Part shown: one piece after another, positions 8,769-17,469 of the stretch
How positions within the stretch are numbered: position 1 is the stretch's first letter
Layout: each line of letters begins with the position of its first letter
From: Bacillota bacterium
Lineage (GTDB): Bacteria; Bacillota; Clostridia; Lachnospirales; Lachnospiraceae
Length of the DNA stretch: 64,000 nt
NCBI GenBank assembly: GCA_023442465.1
Contig: JAEZZQ010000015.1
Coordinates: 62,001 to 126,000 of the forward strand
Direction of reading: 5' to 3'
The notes under the pieces: generated by a model
What the model saw: only the letters and a program-made list of their open reading frames with translations
Databases searched by the model: none
What the model was told of the DNA's origin: nothing
Made by a program: the position numbers and the translations under genes

Positions 8769-11024
8769 ATGAAGAAAATAATCATAGGTTTATTGGCAGG
8801 TATAATGGTATTGTCGCTGGCAGCCTGCGGAGGAAGCGGAAATACGCAGGAAGAAAAGAATTCCAAGGAACATGTGTACAAGGCGGAAGAGGTTGTCTTG
8901 AATGACATAGAGGATAAGAATTCCATCGGTAATTTTTTCCTGCGGGGAGACAGATTATATGTAGTCGGGTATAACTGGCTGGAAAACGGAAGGGAGACCT
9001 ATATCGTAAGTCAGAATCTGGATGGTTCGGATTCCGTGAAGGCGACGATTTCTCTTTCGGATAATCAGTCTCTGAACTATTTAACGGTAGATGAATCGGG
9101 GAATTTCTACGGGGTTATGGACGAATATTTCGAGGATTCCAGCGACCCGGATAATTATGTATATGAAGATAATTATTTTCTGGTTAAGCTGGATGCAGAG
9201 GGAAACGAGTTGTGGAAGCAGCCCTTGAAGGGTGACTCTGCGAACGACTATTACTACGTAAGCTGGATGAAGCTTTTAAACGACGGCCGTATTGCAATTA
9301 TGGATAGTTCCAATAAGATCACTTTGTATGATTTGCAGGGACAGCAGCAAAAGAGCGTGGATATGAAGGAAGAGGAGAGTATGGGGGATGCGATACAGAT
9401 AGCGGATGGCAGTCTCTTGATTCTTTCCTATGGTTCGCAGAACAATCAGTATAGGCTGAGAAGACTGGATGTGGATACCGGCAAGCTTTCAGAGGAGGAG
9501 TATTTCCTTCCGGGCATTTCTTCGTCATACACTTATTATCCGGGCGTAGGCTACGACCTTATGCTCGTGGATAATTACGGCGTCAGCGGATATAATTTGG
9601 GCGACGAGAGCGTGACGGAGCTGATGAATTTCATCGATTCCGATATAAATACCTCTTACATTTACAGCTTGGTGGCGGTAAGCGATAAGGAATTTTACGG
9701 TACGATAAACGACAACCTTACGGGAACCACCATGCTGATGAAGTTCACCAAGGTGGACCCGAAGGATGTTGTGGATAAGAAGGTTCTGACCTTAGCCTGC
9801 AACGGACTTAGCTGGGAGGTTCGCAATCAAGTCGTGCAGTTTAATAAAACCAATGAGCAGTATCGCATTCGGATAACGGATTATACCCAGTATAATACGG
9901 ATGATGACTATACGAGAGGTACTACCAAACTAAATACCGACATCGCTTCCGGCAATGTGCCGGATATCCTTATCATGGACACCAGCCTGCCGGCAGAAAG
10001 CTATATTTCCAAAGGGCTGTTCGAGGATCTGTATCCATACATTGATAAAGATGAGGAGTTAAAACGCGACGATTATTTCCAGAACGTACTCACAGCGTAT
10101 GAAACCGATGGCAAACTGTATCAGCTGGTGCCGAGCTTCACTATTTTTACCGTGATAGGAAAGACTGCGGATGTGGGAGCGGAGCCGGGCTGGACCATGG
10201 AGGATCTGAATGCGCTCATGGCGACTAAGCCCGAAGGAACACAGGTATTTGCCGGCGAGATTAGAGGAAGCGTATTGAATTACAGCATTCAAATGGCAGG
10301 AAGTCAGTTCATCGACTGGAATACAGGTGAGTGCAAGTTTGGTTCCGATGCTTTTATTTCCTTATTGGAATTTTTAAACCAATTTCCTGAGCAGTATGAC
10401 GATTCCTATTACACGGACGAATACTGGAGGAATTATGACAGCCTGTGGAGAAGTGGCGAGGTGCTGTTAAACATTAGTTATATGGATGGATTTTCCAGTT
10501 ATAATTATATGAAAAAAGGAACCTATGGAGAAGATATTACCCTTATAGGCTTCCCTTCCGCCGATGGAAAGGGTTCGGCAATCATGCCGAATATGGATAT
10601 CGTCATGTCGTCGAAATCAAAGAACAAGGACGGCGTATGGCAGTTTATGAGATATTTCCTGACCGATGACTTTCAAAATACGATCGAATATGGCTGGCCG
10701 CTTAGCTTGAAGCGTATTGATGCGCTTGCGGAGAAGGCGAAACAGAAGCAAACCTATGAGGATGAAAACGGAAAGATTGTGGAGTACGATCAGACCTATA
10801 CCGTAGGGGGAATGGATGTACCGATTACACCCATGACACAGGAGGAAATCGATGAAGTGCTGGAAGTTGTTAAGACAATAGATAAGCCGTACTCTTATGA
10901 TCAGAATCTTATTAACATTATTTCCGAGGAGGCCGCACCTTATTTTGCAGGACAAAAGAACGCTAAGGAAGTAGCGGACATCATCCAAAGCAGAGCACAG
11001 ATATACGTAAATGAAAATAGATAA
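8769..11024 (+). CDS. Large extracellular solute-binding lipoprotein, third paralogue
   Basis: 751 residues. I chose the ATG at 8769 because it follows GAGGAGGAGAAGG and gives a clean signal peptide ending SLAAC (Cys20 lipidation); an in-frame upstream start at 8718 overlaps the previous gene and has no signal. Residues ~35-350 form the repeat-rich region with 'DESGNFYG'-type units, and ~355-751 the binding domain. The C-terminal GQKNAKEVADIIQSRAQIYV is nearly identical to that of the first paralogue, pointing to tandem duplication. It closes the transport operon. Confidence 0.87.
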   Translation: MKKIIIGLLAGIMVLSLAACGGSGNTQEEKNSKEHVYKAEEVVLNDIEDKNSIGNFFLRGDRLYVVGYNWLENGRETYIVSQNLDGSDSVKATISLSDNQSLNYLTVDESGNFYGVMDEYFEDSSDPDNYVYEDNYFLVKLDAEGNELWKQPLKGDSANDYYYVSWMKLLNDGRIAIMDSSNKITLYDLQGQQQKSVDMKEEESMGDAIQIADGSLLILSYGSQNNQYRLRRLDVDTGKLSEEEYFLPGISSSYTYYPGVGYDLMLVDNYGVSGYNLGDESVTELMNFIDSDINTSYIYSLVAVSDKEFYGTINDNLTGTTMLMKFTKVDPKDVVDKKVLTLACNGLSWEVRNQVVQFNKTNEQYRIRITDYTQYNTDDDYTRGTTKLNTDIASGNVPDILIMDTSLPAESYISKGLFEDLYPYIDKDEELKRDDYFQNVLTAYETDGKLYQLVPSFTIFTVIGKTADVGAEPGWTMEDLNALMATKPEGTQVFAGEIRGSVLNYSIQMAGSQFIDWNTGECKFGSDAFISLLEFLNQFPEQYDDSYYTDEYWRNYDSLWRSGEVLLNISYMDGFSSYNYMKKGTYGEDITLIGFPSADGKGSAIMPNMDIVMSSKSKNKDGVWQFMRYFLTDDFQNTIEYGWPLSLKRIDALAEKAKQKQTYEDENGKIVEYDQTYTVGGMDVPITPMTQEEIDEVLEVVKTIDKPYSYDQNLINIISEEAAPYFAGQKNAKEVADIIQSRAQIYVNENR

Positions 11025-11057
11025 TCGATTATTGTGAATATACCGCGGAGAAAAGAC

Positions 11058-12839
11058 ATGAAGATTCAACAGTACTTGCAGAATGAGAAAATAATATGCG
11101 ACGGCGCTTTCGGAACCTATTTCGCGGCCATTACGGAGGATGAGATTCTTCCTGAGAAGGCTAATGTACGGCATCCTGAGCTTGTAAAAAGGATACATGC
11201 AAGCTATTTGGAGGCGGGAGCGGTTCTTATCAGGACCAATACCTTTGCCTCCAACCGGGTCAGCCTTCAGTGCGATAGTCTGGAAGTGGCCGAAAATATC
11301 CGTTCGGCCTGGAAAAATGCACTGGAAGCGATTTCTGCTAGTGGCAGGACGCTGGGAGAGAACTGCTTTCTGGCAGGCGACATCGGCCCCATTCCAATGG
11401 ATTCAGGAACGCCGGAAGAGGAGATATTCAGCGAATATAAGCTTATTTGTGATACTTTTTTATCTGAGGGCGCGGATATTCTCTTATTTGAAACATTTTC
11501 AGATGTGGATCGGATACTTCCCGTTATCGAGGCGATAAAAAAGGAGCGGGAGGTATTCATTATCGTACAGTTCTGCGTGAATCAGCACGGTTACAGCAAC
11601 GCGGGAATCAGTGCGGGAAGATTGCTTCGGGAAGCGGCAGATGTGGAACAGATAGACGCGGTAGGGCTTAACTGCGGTGTCGGACCGGGACATTTATATA
11701 CTATCTTGGATAAGATCAGTATTCCGGAAGGAAAATATATTACGGCGCTGCCAAATGCAGGCTATCCCAAGCTTATAAAGAACCGTATGATTTTCAGGGA
11801 CAATGCGGAATATTTTGCTCGCAAGATGAAGGAGGTTTCTCTGAAAGGCGCGGATATTCTGGGCGGCTGCTGCGGAACGACTCCGGAATATATCCGTCTG
11901 TTGAAGAAAGCGGTGGATCTTCACCAAGGGGAAAAGGAAGCGGCGGGCCGCAGAGCGGAAGAAGTGAAGATACAGCAGGGGGACAGCAGCTTTTGGAAGG
12001 GGAAAAGGAAAGGCGAGAAACTGATTGCGGTGGAGATTTCGCCACCGCCGGGAGCGGACGATGAAAAGGTGATGGAGGCGGCCTTTTTCCTCAAAGAACA
12101 TAATGCGGATGTGATTACCTTTCCTGATTCTCCTTCCGGCAGGACCCGGGCGGATTCCATACTTATGAGCATGAAGGTGGCACAGGAAACGGGGCTTTGT
12201 GTGATGCCCCACATATGCTGCCGGGATAAGAATGCGATTGCCATGCGTTCACAGCTTCTTGGTGCTTATATAAACGGGATAAGGAATATGCTGGTGATTA
12301 CCGGAGACCCGGTGCCGACATTGATCAGGCAGGAAGTAAAGAGCGTGTTCAATTTCGATTCCGTAGGGTTGATGAAAATTGTAAGCGAACTGAATCAGGA
12401 GGAATTTGCAAAGGATCCGGTGACATTTGGAGGGGCCTTGAATCACAACAGGCCGAATCTGGAAGTGGAAGTCGGAAGGGTGAAAAAGAAGATGGCACAG
12501 GGAGCTGGATTCTTCCTGACCCAGCCCGTATTTACGTTTGAGGAAGCTGAGAAGCTTCGCTATGTCAAGGAGCAGACAAACGCAAAGATTCTTTGCGGCA
12601 TCATGCCTCTGGTCAGTCTTAGAAATGCCCAGTTCATCAAAAACGAGATGGCAGGAATTAATGTGACGGAGGAGGTCATTGCCCGTTTCCTTCCGGAAAT
12701 GACAAGAGAAGAAGGAGAGAGGACCGGAGTGGAAATAGCGAAAGAGGTTATCGGTTTTACGGAGGATTTCGTAGACGGATACTATTTTTCCATACCCTTT
12801 AACAGAGTATATCTGGTAGAAAAGATTTTTCAAAAATAG
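11058..12839 (+). CDS. Bifunctional homocysteine S-methyltransferase / methylenetetrahydrofolate reductase
   Basis: 593 residues; ATG at 11058 is preceded by GGAG, while an upstream GTG at 11034 has none. Residues ~1-290 are a homocysteine methyltransferase domain with the zinc-binding cysteines at 206 (GLNCG) and 271-272 (GGCCGT). Residues ~315-593 are a MetF-type flavin-dependent methylenetetrahydrofolate reductase (VITGDP, GAGFFLTQPVF). The same fusion is known in Firmicutes (Bacillus YitJ). It would reduce methylene-THF and pass the methyl group to homocysteine to make methionine. No SAM riboswitch or T-box is seen; it follows the transport operon by 33 bp. Confidence 0.92.
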   Translation: MKIQQYLQNEKIICDGAFGTYFAAITEDEILPEKANVRHPELVKRIHASYLEAGAVLIRTNTFASNRVSLQCDSLEVAENIRSAWKNALEAISASGRTLGENCFLAGDIGPIPMDSGTPEEEIFSEYKLICDTFLSEGADILLFETFSDVDRILPVIEAIKKEREVFIIVQFCVNQHGYSNAGISAGRLLREAADVEQIDAVGLNCGVGPGHLYTILDKISIPEGKYITALPNAGYPKLIKNRMIFRDNAEYFARKMKEVSLKGADILGGCCGTTPEYIRLLKKAVDLHQGEKEAAGRRAEEVKIQQGDSSFWKGKRKGEKLIAVEISPPPGADDEKVMEAAFFLKEHNADVITFPDSPSGRTRADSILMSMKVAQETGLCVMPHICCRDKNAIAMRSQLLGAYINGIRNMLVITGDPVPTLIRQEVKSVFNFDSVGLMKIVSELNQEEFAKDPVTFGGALNHNRPNLEVEVGRVKKKMAQGAGFFLTQPVFTFEEAEKLRYVKEQTNAKILCGIMPLVSLRNAQFIKNEMAGINVTEEVIARFLPEMTREEGERTGVEIAKEVIGFTEDFVDGYYFSIPFNRVYLVEKIFQK

Positions 12840-12857
12840 GGCTGTACAAAATGTACT

Positions 12858-12885
12858 TTGGCGAGTACAATAGTACTGTTATACG
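12858..12885 (+). promoter_or_regulatory. Possible promoter with GTAC dyads before the HPr-like gene
   Basis: TTGGCG (12858-12863), a 16-bp gap, then TATACG (12880-12885). The gap contains the perfect dyad AGTAC-aata-GTACT (12864-12877), and a further pair GTAC-aaaat-GTAC lies at 12844-12856. Four GTAC words within 33 bp, two of them between the promoter boxes, look like an operator. The promoter boxes themselves are weak. Confidence 0.35.
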
Positions 12886-12921
12886 AAGTGAAAGAATAGG
12901 ATTAAAAGAGAGGTCGTTTGG

Positions 12922-13161
12922 ATGAAAAGCTTTAAGATCAGACTGCAGTCCATCGAAGAGGTTAAGAAGTTTGTCAGCATTATGGCGCAGTTTAATGGCT
13001 ATTTCGATTTGGTTTCCGGGAAATATATCGTGGATGCGAAGTCGGTAATGGGAATCTTCAGTATGGATTTGTCCAAGGCCTTAGAGCTTCGTATACTGGA
13101 GACGAATGAGCAGGAAAGTGCGATTCAGGATGCGCTGAAACATTATATAGTGAATGAGTGA
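12922..13161 (+). CDS. HPr-like protein lacking the phospho-histidine
   Basis: 79 residues from ATG after GAGAGG. The overall pattern is that of the PTS phosphocarrier HPr, most clearly the AKSVMGIFSMD segment, where Ser41 matches the regulatory Ser46 of HPr. The loop that normally carries the catalytic His15 (GLHARP) is replaced by SIEEVKKF with no histidine. It therefore cannot relay phosphate as HPr does. By analogy with Crh it may act only through the serine site, or simply keep the fold. The tRNA gene begins 21 bp after its stop. Confidence 0.75.
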   Translation: MKSFKIRLQSIEEVKKFVSIMAQFNGYFDLVSGKYIVDAKSVMGIFSMDLSKALELRILETNEQESAIQDALKHYIVNE

Positions 13162-13182
13162 ACAACGCTCATGGAATGCTTT

Positions 13183-13253
13183 GCAGATATGGTTCATCGG
13201 TAGAACGCCGGCTTCCCAAGCCGGAGAGACGGGTTCGATTCCCGCTATCTGCT
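13183..13253 (+). tRNA. tRNA-Gly (anticodon CCC)
   Basis: A 71-nt cloverleaf: acceptor stem GCAGATA/TATCTGC with discriminator T, D-arm GTTC/GAAC, anticodon stem CCGGC/GCCGG with loop TTCCCAA (anticodon CCC at 13215-13217), and T-loop TTCGATT. The outermost T-stem pair is an A-C mismatch (ACGGG/CCCGC). CCA is not encoded. A run of seven Ts follows at once and may act as a transcript end. It reads glycine GGG codons and is probably co-transcribed with the HPr-like gene. Confidence 0.93.
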
Positions 13254-13295
13254 TTTTTTATTATCCAAAGATAAAAGCGCTTGCGGAGAAGAATT

Positions 13296-14585
13296 ATGGG
13301 GAAAAAAAGTGTATATGTTTCGATATTAGGTATATCGGCATTGCCTTTATTGATTTTAGGCGTATTAGTGTCTGTGTTCAGTTCTTTACGAATCGTTTCC
13401 ACGATACATAGTGAGGAGGAAAATGAACTTCGCGGTCTGGGAGTATCTATTGTCACGATGTACGATGAACTTTATCCCGGCGATTACCGTTTTTCGGATG
13501 AGGAAAACGGTTTTTTGATGAAAGGGAACCATCCGGTTAATGGAGACTATGAGATCATCTACAGACTGAAGGAAGAGCTTGGTGTGGATATTACCCTTTT
13601 TTATATGGATACGAGAATTGTTACGACGATAAAGGACAAGGACGGGAATTCTATCGTTGGAACAAAAGCTGATGAAAGAGTAGTGGAGGATGTCATCAAG
13701 AAAGGCAAGGAGCGATTTTATACGGGAATAGAAATCGGAGGCGTTCCTTATTTCGCCTATTATGCGCCGATTTATAACAAAAGCGGCGGGCCGGTCGGAA
13801 TGATATTCGTGGCAAAATCTTTGAGGGAAGTCCGCAATCATATTATGGAAATGGTAACGCCCATCGTGCTTCTTACGGCAGTCTTTATGATAGTCATGGG
13901 CTATGTGAGCATTAGCTATTCCGGCAAGATGGTGAGAGGCTTCCGGAAAATAGAGAACTTTCTTTACAGGGTATCCGAAGGTGATTTAACGTCTTCTATG
14001 GATTCCTCCATACTCGTAAGAAGGGATGAGATGGGAGAGATGGCGAGGCATATCGTAGCTATGCAGAAATCATTCAAGGATCTGGTGGAGAAGGACATCC
14101 TGACGGGACTCGATAACAGAAGGTGCGGAGAGAAGGCGTTAGAGCGGCTTCACAGGAGCGCACTGGAGGAAAACAGTAAATTTGTAGTGGTGTTAGGCGA
14201 TATAGACCTTTTTAAGAAGATGAACGATCAGCACGGTCATCCCGGCGGCGATGCGGTGCTAAAGACGATAGCACGCCTGCTCCAAAAGAATGTAGAAGGA
14301 AAAGGAAGCGTTGCCAGATGGGGCGGTGAAGAGTTTTTGCTGTTATATGAGAATATGGATTTGCAATCGGCTCTGAAAGTGCTGGAATGTTTGCTTAAGG
14401 AGATCAGGGAAACCAGGGTAAATTACAAGGGGAATGAGATTCGCGTAACGATGACCTTTGGAGTGGTGGAAGGAAGTACAGAGGAGATACATACACTGCT
14501 TAAGGCTGCGGACGACAGACTTTATTTCGGGAAGGAGAACGGAAGGAACTGTATTATTTCCGATATGAGGGAAGAGAATGAATAA
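13296..14585 (+). CDS. Membrane-bound diguanylate cyclase (sensor domain, HAMP-like, GGDEF)
   Basis: 429 residues; ATG at 13296 follows GCGGAGAAG. A membrane helix (~5-27) precedes an extracellular sensor region (~28-185) with Cache-like features, then a second helix (~187-210), a HAMP-like linker and a C-terminal GGDEF domain. The active-site motif is intact as GGEEF (residues 343-347), so synthesis of cyclic di-GMP from GTP is expected. The inhibitory RxxD site, normally five residues before the motif, is absent (VEGKG there), so product feedback is probably missing. A terminator follows at 14644. Confidence 0.9.
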   Translation: MGKKSVYVSILGISALPLLILGVLVSVFSSLRIVSTIHSEEENELRGLGVSIVTMYDELYPGDYRFSDEENGFLMKGNHPVNGDYEIIYRLKEELGVDITLFYMDTRIVTTIKDKDGNSIVGTKADERVVEDVIKKGKERFYTGIEIGGVPYFAYYAPIYNKSGGPVGMIFVAKSLREVRNHIMEMVTPIVLLTAVFMIVMGYVSISYSGKMVRGFRKIENFLYRVSEGDLTSSMDSSILVRRDEMGEMARHIVAMQKSFKDLVEKDILTGLDNRRCGEKALERLHRSALEENSKFVVVLGDIDLFKKMNDQHGHPGGDAVLKTIARLLQKNVEGKGSVARWGGEEFLLLYENMDLQSALKVLECLLKEIRETRVNYKGNEIRVTMTFGVVEGSTEEIHTLLKAADDRLYFGKENGRNCIISDMREENE

Positions 14586-14643
14586 GGGTGTTCGGATTTT
14601 GGAGGACACATATCTGTAAACATGATAAAAAGGTTACTTACAG

Positions 14644-14700
14644 GGAAGGATATAAGAGCTTGAAAAAACGGATGGCTCATATCCTTTCCTTTATTATTTT
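14644..14700 (+). terminator. Rho-independent terminator after the GGDEF gene
   Basis: An imperfect stem of GGAAGGATATAAGAGC with GCTCATATCCTTTCC closes a 13-nt loop and is followed by TTTATTATTTT. Confidence 0.65.
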
Positions 14701-14828
14701 CATTTATACTTTTTTAATATTTTTTTTATTGAATAGCAGCGTAAATAATAGTATTATGTTAAATGCTAAATACATAACGAGGTTAAGAATTGCTTATGTT
14801 AAGTATTTGCGGTTTATAGAGTGAGGGC

Positions 14829-14864
14829 AAGGTCTTCAGACTTTGAAAGGGGTGCGGTTATAAA
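14829..14864 (+). promoter_or_regulatory. Hairpin leader with long Shine-Dalgarno spacing before marR
   Basis: The hairpin AAGGTC-ttca-GACTTT (14829-14844) runs straight into GAAAGGGG and then GCGGTTATAAA before the ATG. The SD lies about 12 nt from the start codon, longer than the usual 5-9. Nearly the same leader precedes ylqH (51135), with a related one before der (58352). Confidence 0.55.
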
Positions 14865-15326
14865 ATGAATCTGAATAAAATGCAGGAGGACTTATTAAAG
14901 ACGGCAAATCGGTTTCGTAAGATGAAATACGAATTCCTTTTTCACGATATTTCCAAGAGAGAATTTGAAATGCTGATGGTAATGGAGCACTTTTCGAGGG
15001 AAAACGATGACAGAAAAGGAATATACGTATGGGAGTTGGCAAAGGCTCTTCATATATCCTCTCCGGCAGTATCGAAAATGATAAGAGCGCTGGAGGAACG
15101 GGGATATGCAGCGCGCGATGTGGATAAGGAGGACAGAAGGAATACCTACGTATATGTGACCGATAAAGGAAGAGAAGCCCAGAGGAAGAGTAAGGAAAAA
15201 ATGGACGAAGTCATGCGCCAAGTCGTGATGCGCATGGGCGAAAAGAATATGAAAGAATTTATCTCATTATGCAATTTGTTAGAGGATATTATGGAAGAGG
15301 AGTTAAAAGGAGACAGTCATGTTTAA
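14865..15326 (+). CDS. MarR-family transcriptional regulator
   Basis: 153 residues with a central winged helix-turn-helix: VWELAKALHISSPAVSKMIR is the recognition region, followed by the wing YAARDVDKEDRRN. MarR proteins are dimeric repressors, often relieved by small ligands. The gene overlaps the following ABC transporter gene by 8 bp and is the first of a three-gene operon. It therefore probably controls the exporter locally. Confidence 0.92.
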   Translation: MNLNKMQEDLLKTANRFRKMKYEFLFHDISKREFEMLMVMEHFSRENDDRKGIYVWELAKALHISSPAVSKMIRALEERGYAARDVDKEDRRNTYVYVTDKGREAQRKSKEKMDEVMRQVVMRMGEKNMKEFISLCNLLEDIMEEELKGDSHV

Positions 15327-17469
15327 AATATTAAAATATTTAAGCGAGTCTAAAGCATCGGTAGCGGTAATTATTGCTCTTTTAGTGCTGCAGGCGTACT
15401 GTGATCTGACCCTGCCCCAGTATACGGCGGATATCGTAGACGTGGGGATAAGTCAGGGAGGTATCGATCATGTGGCGCCCGATGAAATAAGGAAAGAAAC
15501 TTTGGAAAATATAAGTCTGTTCATGCCTGAGAACGAGGCAGAATTCATGATGTCTTCCTACCGCGTGAAAGAAGATGGCAATTATGAGCTGAATGCGGCG
15601 GATGCTCAGACGGTGGAGACTTTGGATGAGAGCATGGCGGTGCCGATGGCGATGTTAACGGCACTTTCCCAATCGAAAGAAATGGACATCGACACGCTAA
15701 AGACAATGATAGAAGGCGGCATGATGACGAAGGAACAGGTGCTGGACTACCGAAGCAAAGCGATGGAGGCCTATGAGAACATGGGAGATGCCGCCGTTTC
15801 ACAGATGGCAGTGAATTTTGTGAAGGCGGAATATGAGGCTATGGGCTTGGATAGTGCTGCGATACAGACACATTATCTGCTGAACAAGGGAGGAAGGATG
15901 CTTGGGCTTTCCGTAGTGATGATGCTTACGGCAATTTTATCCAGCCTTCTTGCATCCAGAGTTTCTGCGAAGATAGGAATGACGCTGAGAGGAAGGGTAT
16001 TTCATAAAGTTGTTTCCTTTTCCAATGCGGAAATGGAGAAGTTCTCTACGGCTTCCCTGATTACGAGAAGCACGAACGATATTCAGCAGGTACAGATGGT
16101 TTCCGTCATGCTGCTGCGTATGGTAATGTACGCTCCGATCATAGGGATCGGCGGCGTGATCAAGGTTGCGAGTACGAGAACAGGCATGGGGTGGATTATC
16201 GGAGCGGCGGTAGCGGCTATTACCGTTCTGGTGTCAGTACTTATGGTTGTGGCGATGCCTAAGTTCAAGATCATGCAGACACTTATTGATAGATTGAACC
16301 TCGTCTCCAGAGAAATACTGACAGGTATTCCGGTTATCCGCGCGTTCGGCAGAGAGGAGTTCGAGGAGGAGCGCTTTGATGAAGCTAATGTGAAGCTCAT
16401 GAAAAACCAGTTGTTCACCAATCGGGTCATGACCTTTATGATGCCACTTATGATGCTGATTATGAATGGAATTACCGTTACGATCGTCTGGTTCGGAGCA
16501 CAGGGCATCGATATGGGCAACCTTCAGGTGGGCGATTTGCTTGCATTTATTACTTATACGATGCAGATTGTTATGGCGTTTCTGATGATAACGATAATTT
16601 CTGTTATGCTCCCCCGTGCAGGAGTGGCTGCAGAGCGTATTGAGGAGGTTGTTCATACGGAAGCGGCAATTCACGATAAGGAAGAGGTGAGGGATGAGGA
16701 GACTGGAGAATTAAAGGGCAGGCTTTCCTTTGAAAATGTATCCTTTAAGTATCCGGGAGCGGATGAGGATGCTCTTTCCAATATCGATTTTACGGCGGAA
16801 CCAGGTAAAACTACTGCGATTATCGGAAGCACCGGCTGCGGCAAATCTACGCTGATCAATCTCATTCCGCGGTTTTATGATGTGACGGAGGGAAGAATTA
16901 CGATAGACGGCATAGACATCAGAGATTTATCCCAGCATAAACTAAGGAGTCAGCTAGGTTATGTTCCGCAAAAGGGTGTGCTTTTCTCTGGAGATATCGA
17001 ATCAAATATTAAGTTTGCGGGAGATACCATAACCGACGAAGAGATGGTAGAAGCGGCCAAAATTTCACAGGCCCAGGAGTTTATAGACAGCAAGCCGGAG
17101 ACTTATAAGAGCGAGATTTCTCAAGGCGGGGCTAACGTATCGGGAGGACAGAAGCAAAGGTTATCCATCGCCAGAGCAATCGTAAAGCGCCCGAAAATCT
17201 GTCTTTTCGACGATAGTTTTTCGGCTCTGGATTATAAGACGGATGTGGTACTTAGAAAGGCGCTGCACGAGAAACTGGCGGAGGCGACAGTCATCATCGT
17301 GGCGCAGCGGATCAGTACAATATTGCATGCGGACCAGATTATCGTATTGGACGAAGGAAGAATAACAGGAATCGGGACCCATGAGGAATTACTGGATTCC
17401 TGCGAGATATATCGGGAAATCGCCAAGGCGCAGTTGTCCGAAGCAGAGTTGAGAGGAGGGACCTTGTAA
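15319..17469 (+). CDS. ABC exporter half-transporter, subunit with non-canonical ATP site
   Basis: 716 residues: an exporter-type six-helix membrane domain carrying a ~130-residue extracellular insertion after the first helix (~residues 45-190), then an ATPase domain (~470-716). Walker A is GSTGCGKST and the signature is VSGGQKQRLS. Walker B reads CLFDDSFSALD, with Asp in place of the catalytic Glu, the hallmark of the degenerate site of heterodimeric exporters such as BmrC/TM287-like subunits. The last base of the stop overlaps the partner gene's start. It likely exports drugs or lipids/peptides across the membrane. Confidence 0.9.
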   Translation: MFKILKYLSESKASVAVIIALLVLQAYCDLTLPQYTADIVDVGISQGGIDHVAPDEIRKETLENISLFMPENEAEFMMSSYRVKEDGNYELNAADAQTVETLDESMAVPMAMLTALSQSKEMDIDTLKTMIEGGMMTKEQVLDYRSKAMEAYENMGDAAVSQMAVNFVKAEYEAMGLDSAAIQTHYLLNKGGRMLGLSVVMMLTAILSSLLASRVSAKIGMTLRGRVFHKVVSFSNAEMEKFSTASLITRSTNDIQQVQMVSVMLLRMVMYAPIIGIGGVIKVASTRTGMGWIIGAAVAAITVLVSVLMVVAMPKFKIMQTLIDRLNLVSREILTGIPVIRAFGREEFEEERFDEANVKLMKNQLFTNRVMTFMMPLMMLIMNGITVTIVWFGAQGIDMGNLQVGDLLAFITYTMQIVMAFLMITIISVMLPRAGVAAERIEEVVHTEAAIHDKEEVRDEETGELKGRLSFENVSFKYPGADEDALSNIDFTAEPGKTTAIIGSTGCGKSTLINLIPRFYDVTEGRITIDGIDIRDLSQHKLRSQLGYVPQKGVLFSGDIESNIKFAGDTITDEEMVEAAKISQAQEFIDSKPETYKSEISQGGANVSGGQKQRLSIARAIVKRPKICLFDDSFSALDYKTDVVLRKALHEKLAEATVIIVAQRISTILHADQIIVLDEGRITGIGTHEELLDSCEIYREIAKAQLSEAELRGGTL

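Noticed and set aside
12841..12921. Possible SAM riboswitch or T-box near the methionine gene
   Set aside because: Too short and lacking any recognisable conserved core; only GTAC dyads are present, and they lie after, not before, the methionine gene.
13154..13411. 85-codon open frame at the tRNA
   Set aside because: It reads through tRNA-Gly and the start of the diguanylate cyclase gene in another frame.
14588..14824. 78-codon open frame between the GGDEF and marR genes
   Set aside because: It contains the terminator of the upstream gene, has no ribosome binding site, and shows AT-rich non-coding codon use.
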